Below are positions 13,875 to 14,609 of a DNA stretch of 14,609 nt, piece by piece (positions within the stretch are counted from its first letter, which is position 1; each line of letters begins with the position of its first letter). Under the pieces are notes generated by a model. It saw only the letters and a list, made by a program, of their open reading frames with translations, searched no databases and was not told the DNA's origin. Both the position numbers and the translations under genes were made by a program. Origin of the DNA: Pseudomonadota bacterium (lineage in GTDB: Bacteria > Pseudomonadota > Alphaproteobacteria > Acetobacterales > Acetobacteraceae); assembly GCA_021845555.1 (NCBI GenBank), contig JAJZVS010000043.1:1-14609 (forward strand), written 5' to 3'.

Positions 13875-14609
13875 ATGACGGCAACCCTGCTCCTGACCGG
13901 CGACGTGAACCTGATGAACGTGACCGATCCTTCGGTTCCGTTCGCGCGCGTGCGGCAGGACCTCGCGGCGGCTACCGCCGTGTTCGGCAACCTGGAATGT
14001 TGCCTGTACGATCCCCCCGGCGGACATTCGTTCCATAACGAGGGATTCTTCGCCGCGCCCGGTCCGGCCGGGGAGGCGCTGCGTCAGGCCGGCTTCGCCG
14101 CCGTCGGCCTGGCCAACAACGTGAACTACGGCGATGCGGCGATCCTCGCCTCGATCGCGCGGCTGGACGCGCTCGCGATCCCGCATACCGGCGCCGGTGC
14201 CGACCGCGCGGCGGCCAACGCGTCGGCGATCGTGACGCGAGGCGGGCTGCGGTTCGGCTTCCTGCAACGCAGCGCGGTCTATTGGCCGACCAACCATGCG
14301 GCGGGGCCGGTGACCCCCGGCATCGCTGTCTTGCGCGCGGAGACCGCCTGGCAGGTGCCGGTACACAAGACGCGGCCGGAAATTCCTCCGCTCAACCGCC
14401 CTGGCCTGCCGCCGGTCGTGCGCACCTGGGCGGACCCGGACTCGTTGCGCTCATTCACGGACGATATCGCCGCGCTGCGCACGCGCGCCGATGTCGTCGT
14501 GGCGTCGGTGCATTGGGGCCTCGGCAAGGAGGTGCTGGAATACATGCGCGAGACCGCGCACGCGGCGGTGGAAGCCGGGGCCGACGTGGTGATCGGGCAC
14601 GGGCCGCAT
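13875..14609 (+). CDS. CapA-like (PGA_cap) metallophosphatase-fold protein, 3' end outside window
   Basis: The frame is open from ATG 13875 to the window end (245 residues visible), with GGGGAGG (13863-13869) 5 bases upstream. Motifs of the bacterial CapA/PgsA fold appear in order: GDVNL (9-13), FGNLEC (37-42), LANNVNYGD (79-87), ASVHWG (210-215) and GADVVIGHGPH (235-245). The family is named after the poly-gamma-glutamate capsule protein CapA, but many members stand alone with unknown, probably phosphatase or hydrolase, roles. The usual NNH of the third motif is NNV83 here, so one expected His ligand is absent. No signal peptide or N-terminal membrane anchor is seen; the protein starts directly with the first strand, so it is presumably cytosolic, unlike membrane-anchored capsule CapA. 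It is divergent from the PrpD operon. A link to that operon is only positional. Confidence 0.8.
   Translation, partial: MTATLLLTGDVNLMNVTDPSVPFARVRQDLAAATAVFGNLECCLYDPPGGHSFHNEGFFAAPGPAGEALRQAGFAAVGLANNVNYGDAAILASIARLDALAIPHTGAGADRAAANASAIVTRGGLRFGFLQRSAVYWPTNHAAGPVTPGIAVLRAETAWQVPVHKTRPEIPPLNRPGLPPVVRTWADPDSLRSFTDDIAALRTRADVVVASVHWGLGKEVLEYMRETAHAAVEAGADVVIGHGPH

Overview
This window comes from a very GC-rich bacterial chromosome. The compact catabolic gene content and protein style suggest an alphaproteobacterium, possibly Rhodospirillales/Acetobacteraceae. That placement is inference; there is no rRNA or other marker gene here. I see no tRNA, CRISPR array, insertion sequence, integrase, transcription regulator or phage gene. 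No gene-free stretch exceeds about 225 bases. The dominant theme is organic-acid and acyl-CoA metabolism.

Layout. (1) 1-1751, plus strand: the C-terminal half of a MaoC-like hot-dog protein, a 91-residue protein of unknown function, and an enolase-superfamily enzyme that keeps every catalytic residue of mandelate racemase. (2) 1759-4343, minus strand: two CaiB/BaiF family III CoA-transferases in one operon. Only the downstream one keeps the catalytic Asp. (3) 4567-7259, plus strand, divergent from (2): two different acyl-CoA dehydrogenases and a 66-residue YHS-like metal-binding protein. (4) 7244-13742, minus strand: a five-gene unit read leftwards, with three tandem MmgE/PrpD paralogues (joined by a 4-base overlap and a 1-base gap), an organic-acid type MFS transporter and a TauD/TfdA-type Fe(II)/2-oxoglutarate dioxygenase. 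A perfect 15-bp stem lies between the last two. (5) 13875 to the window end, plus strand: a CapA-like protein cut by the window edge.

How it may work together (inference): the MFS protein imports a carboxylate. The PrpD paralogues, the mandelate-racemase-like enzyme and the dioxygenase remodel it by dehydration, epimerisation, decarboxylation or hydroxylation. The CoA-transferase pair makes a CoA thioester, the acyl-CoA dehydrogenase pair desaturates it and the MaoC protein hydrates it. The substrate cannot be read from the sequence. The points most worth testing are the tripled PrpD module, the asymmetric CoA-transferase pair, the acyl-CoA dehydrogenase pair without a Glu at either classical base position, and the intercistronic hairpin.
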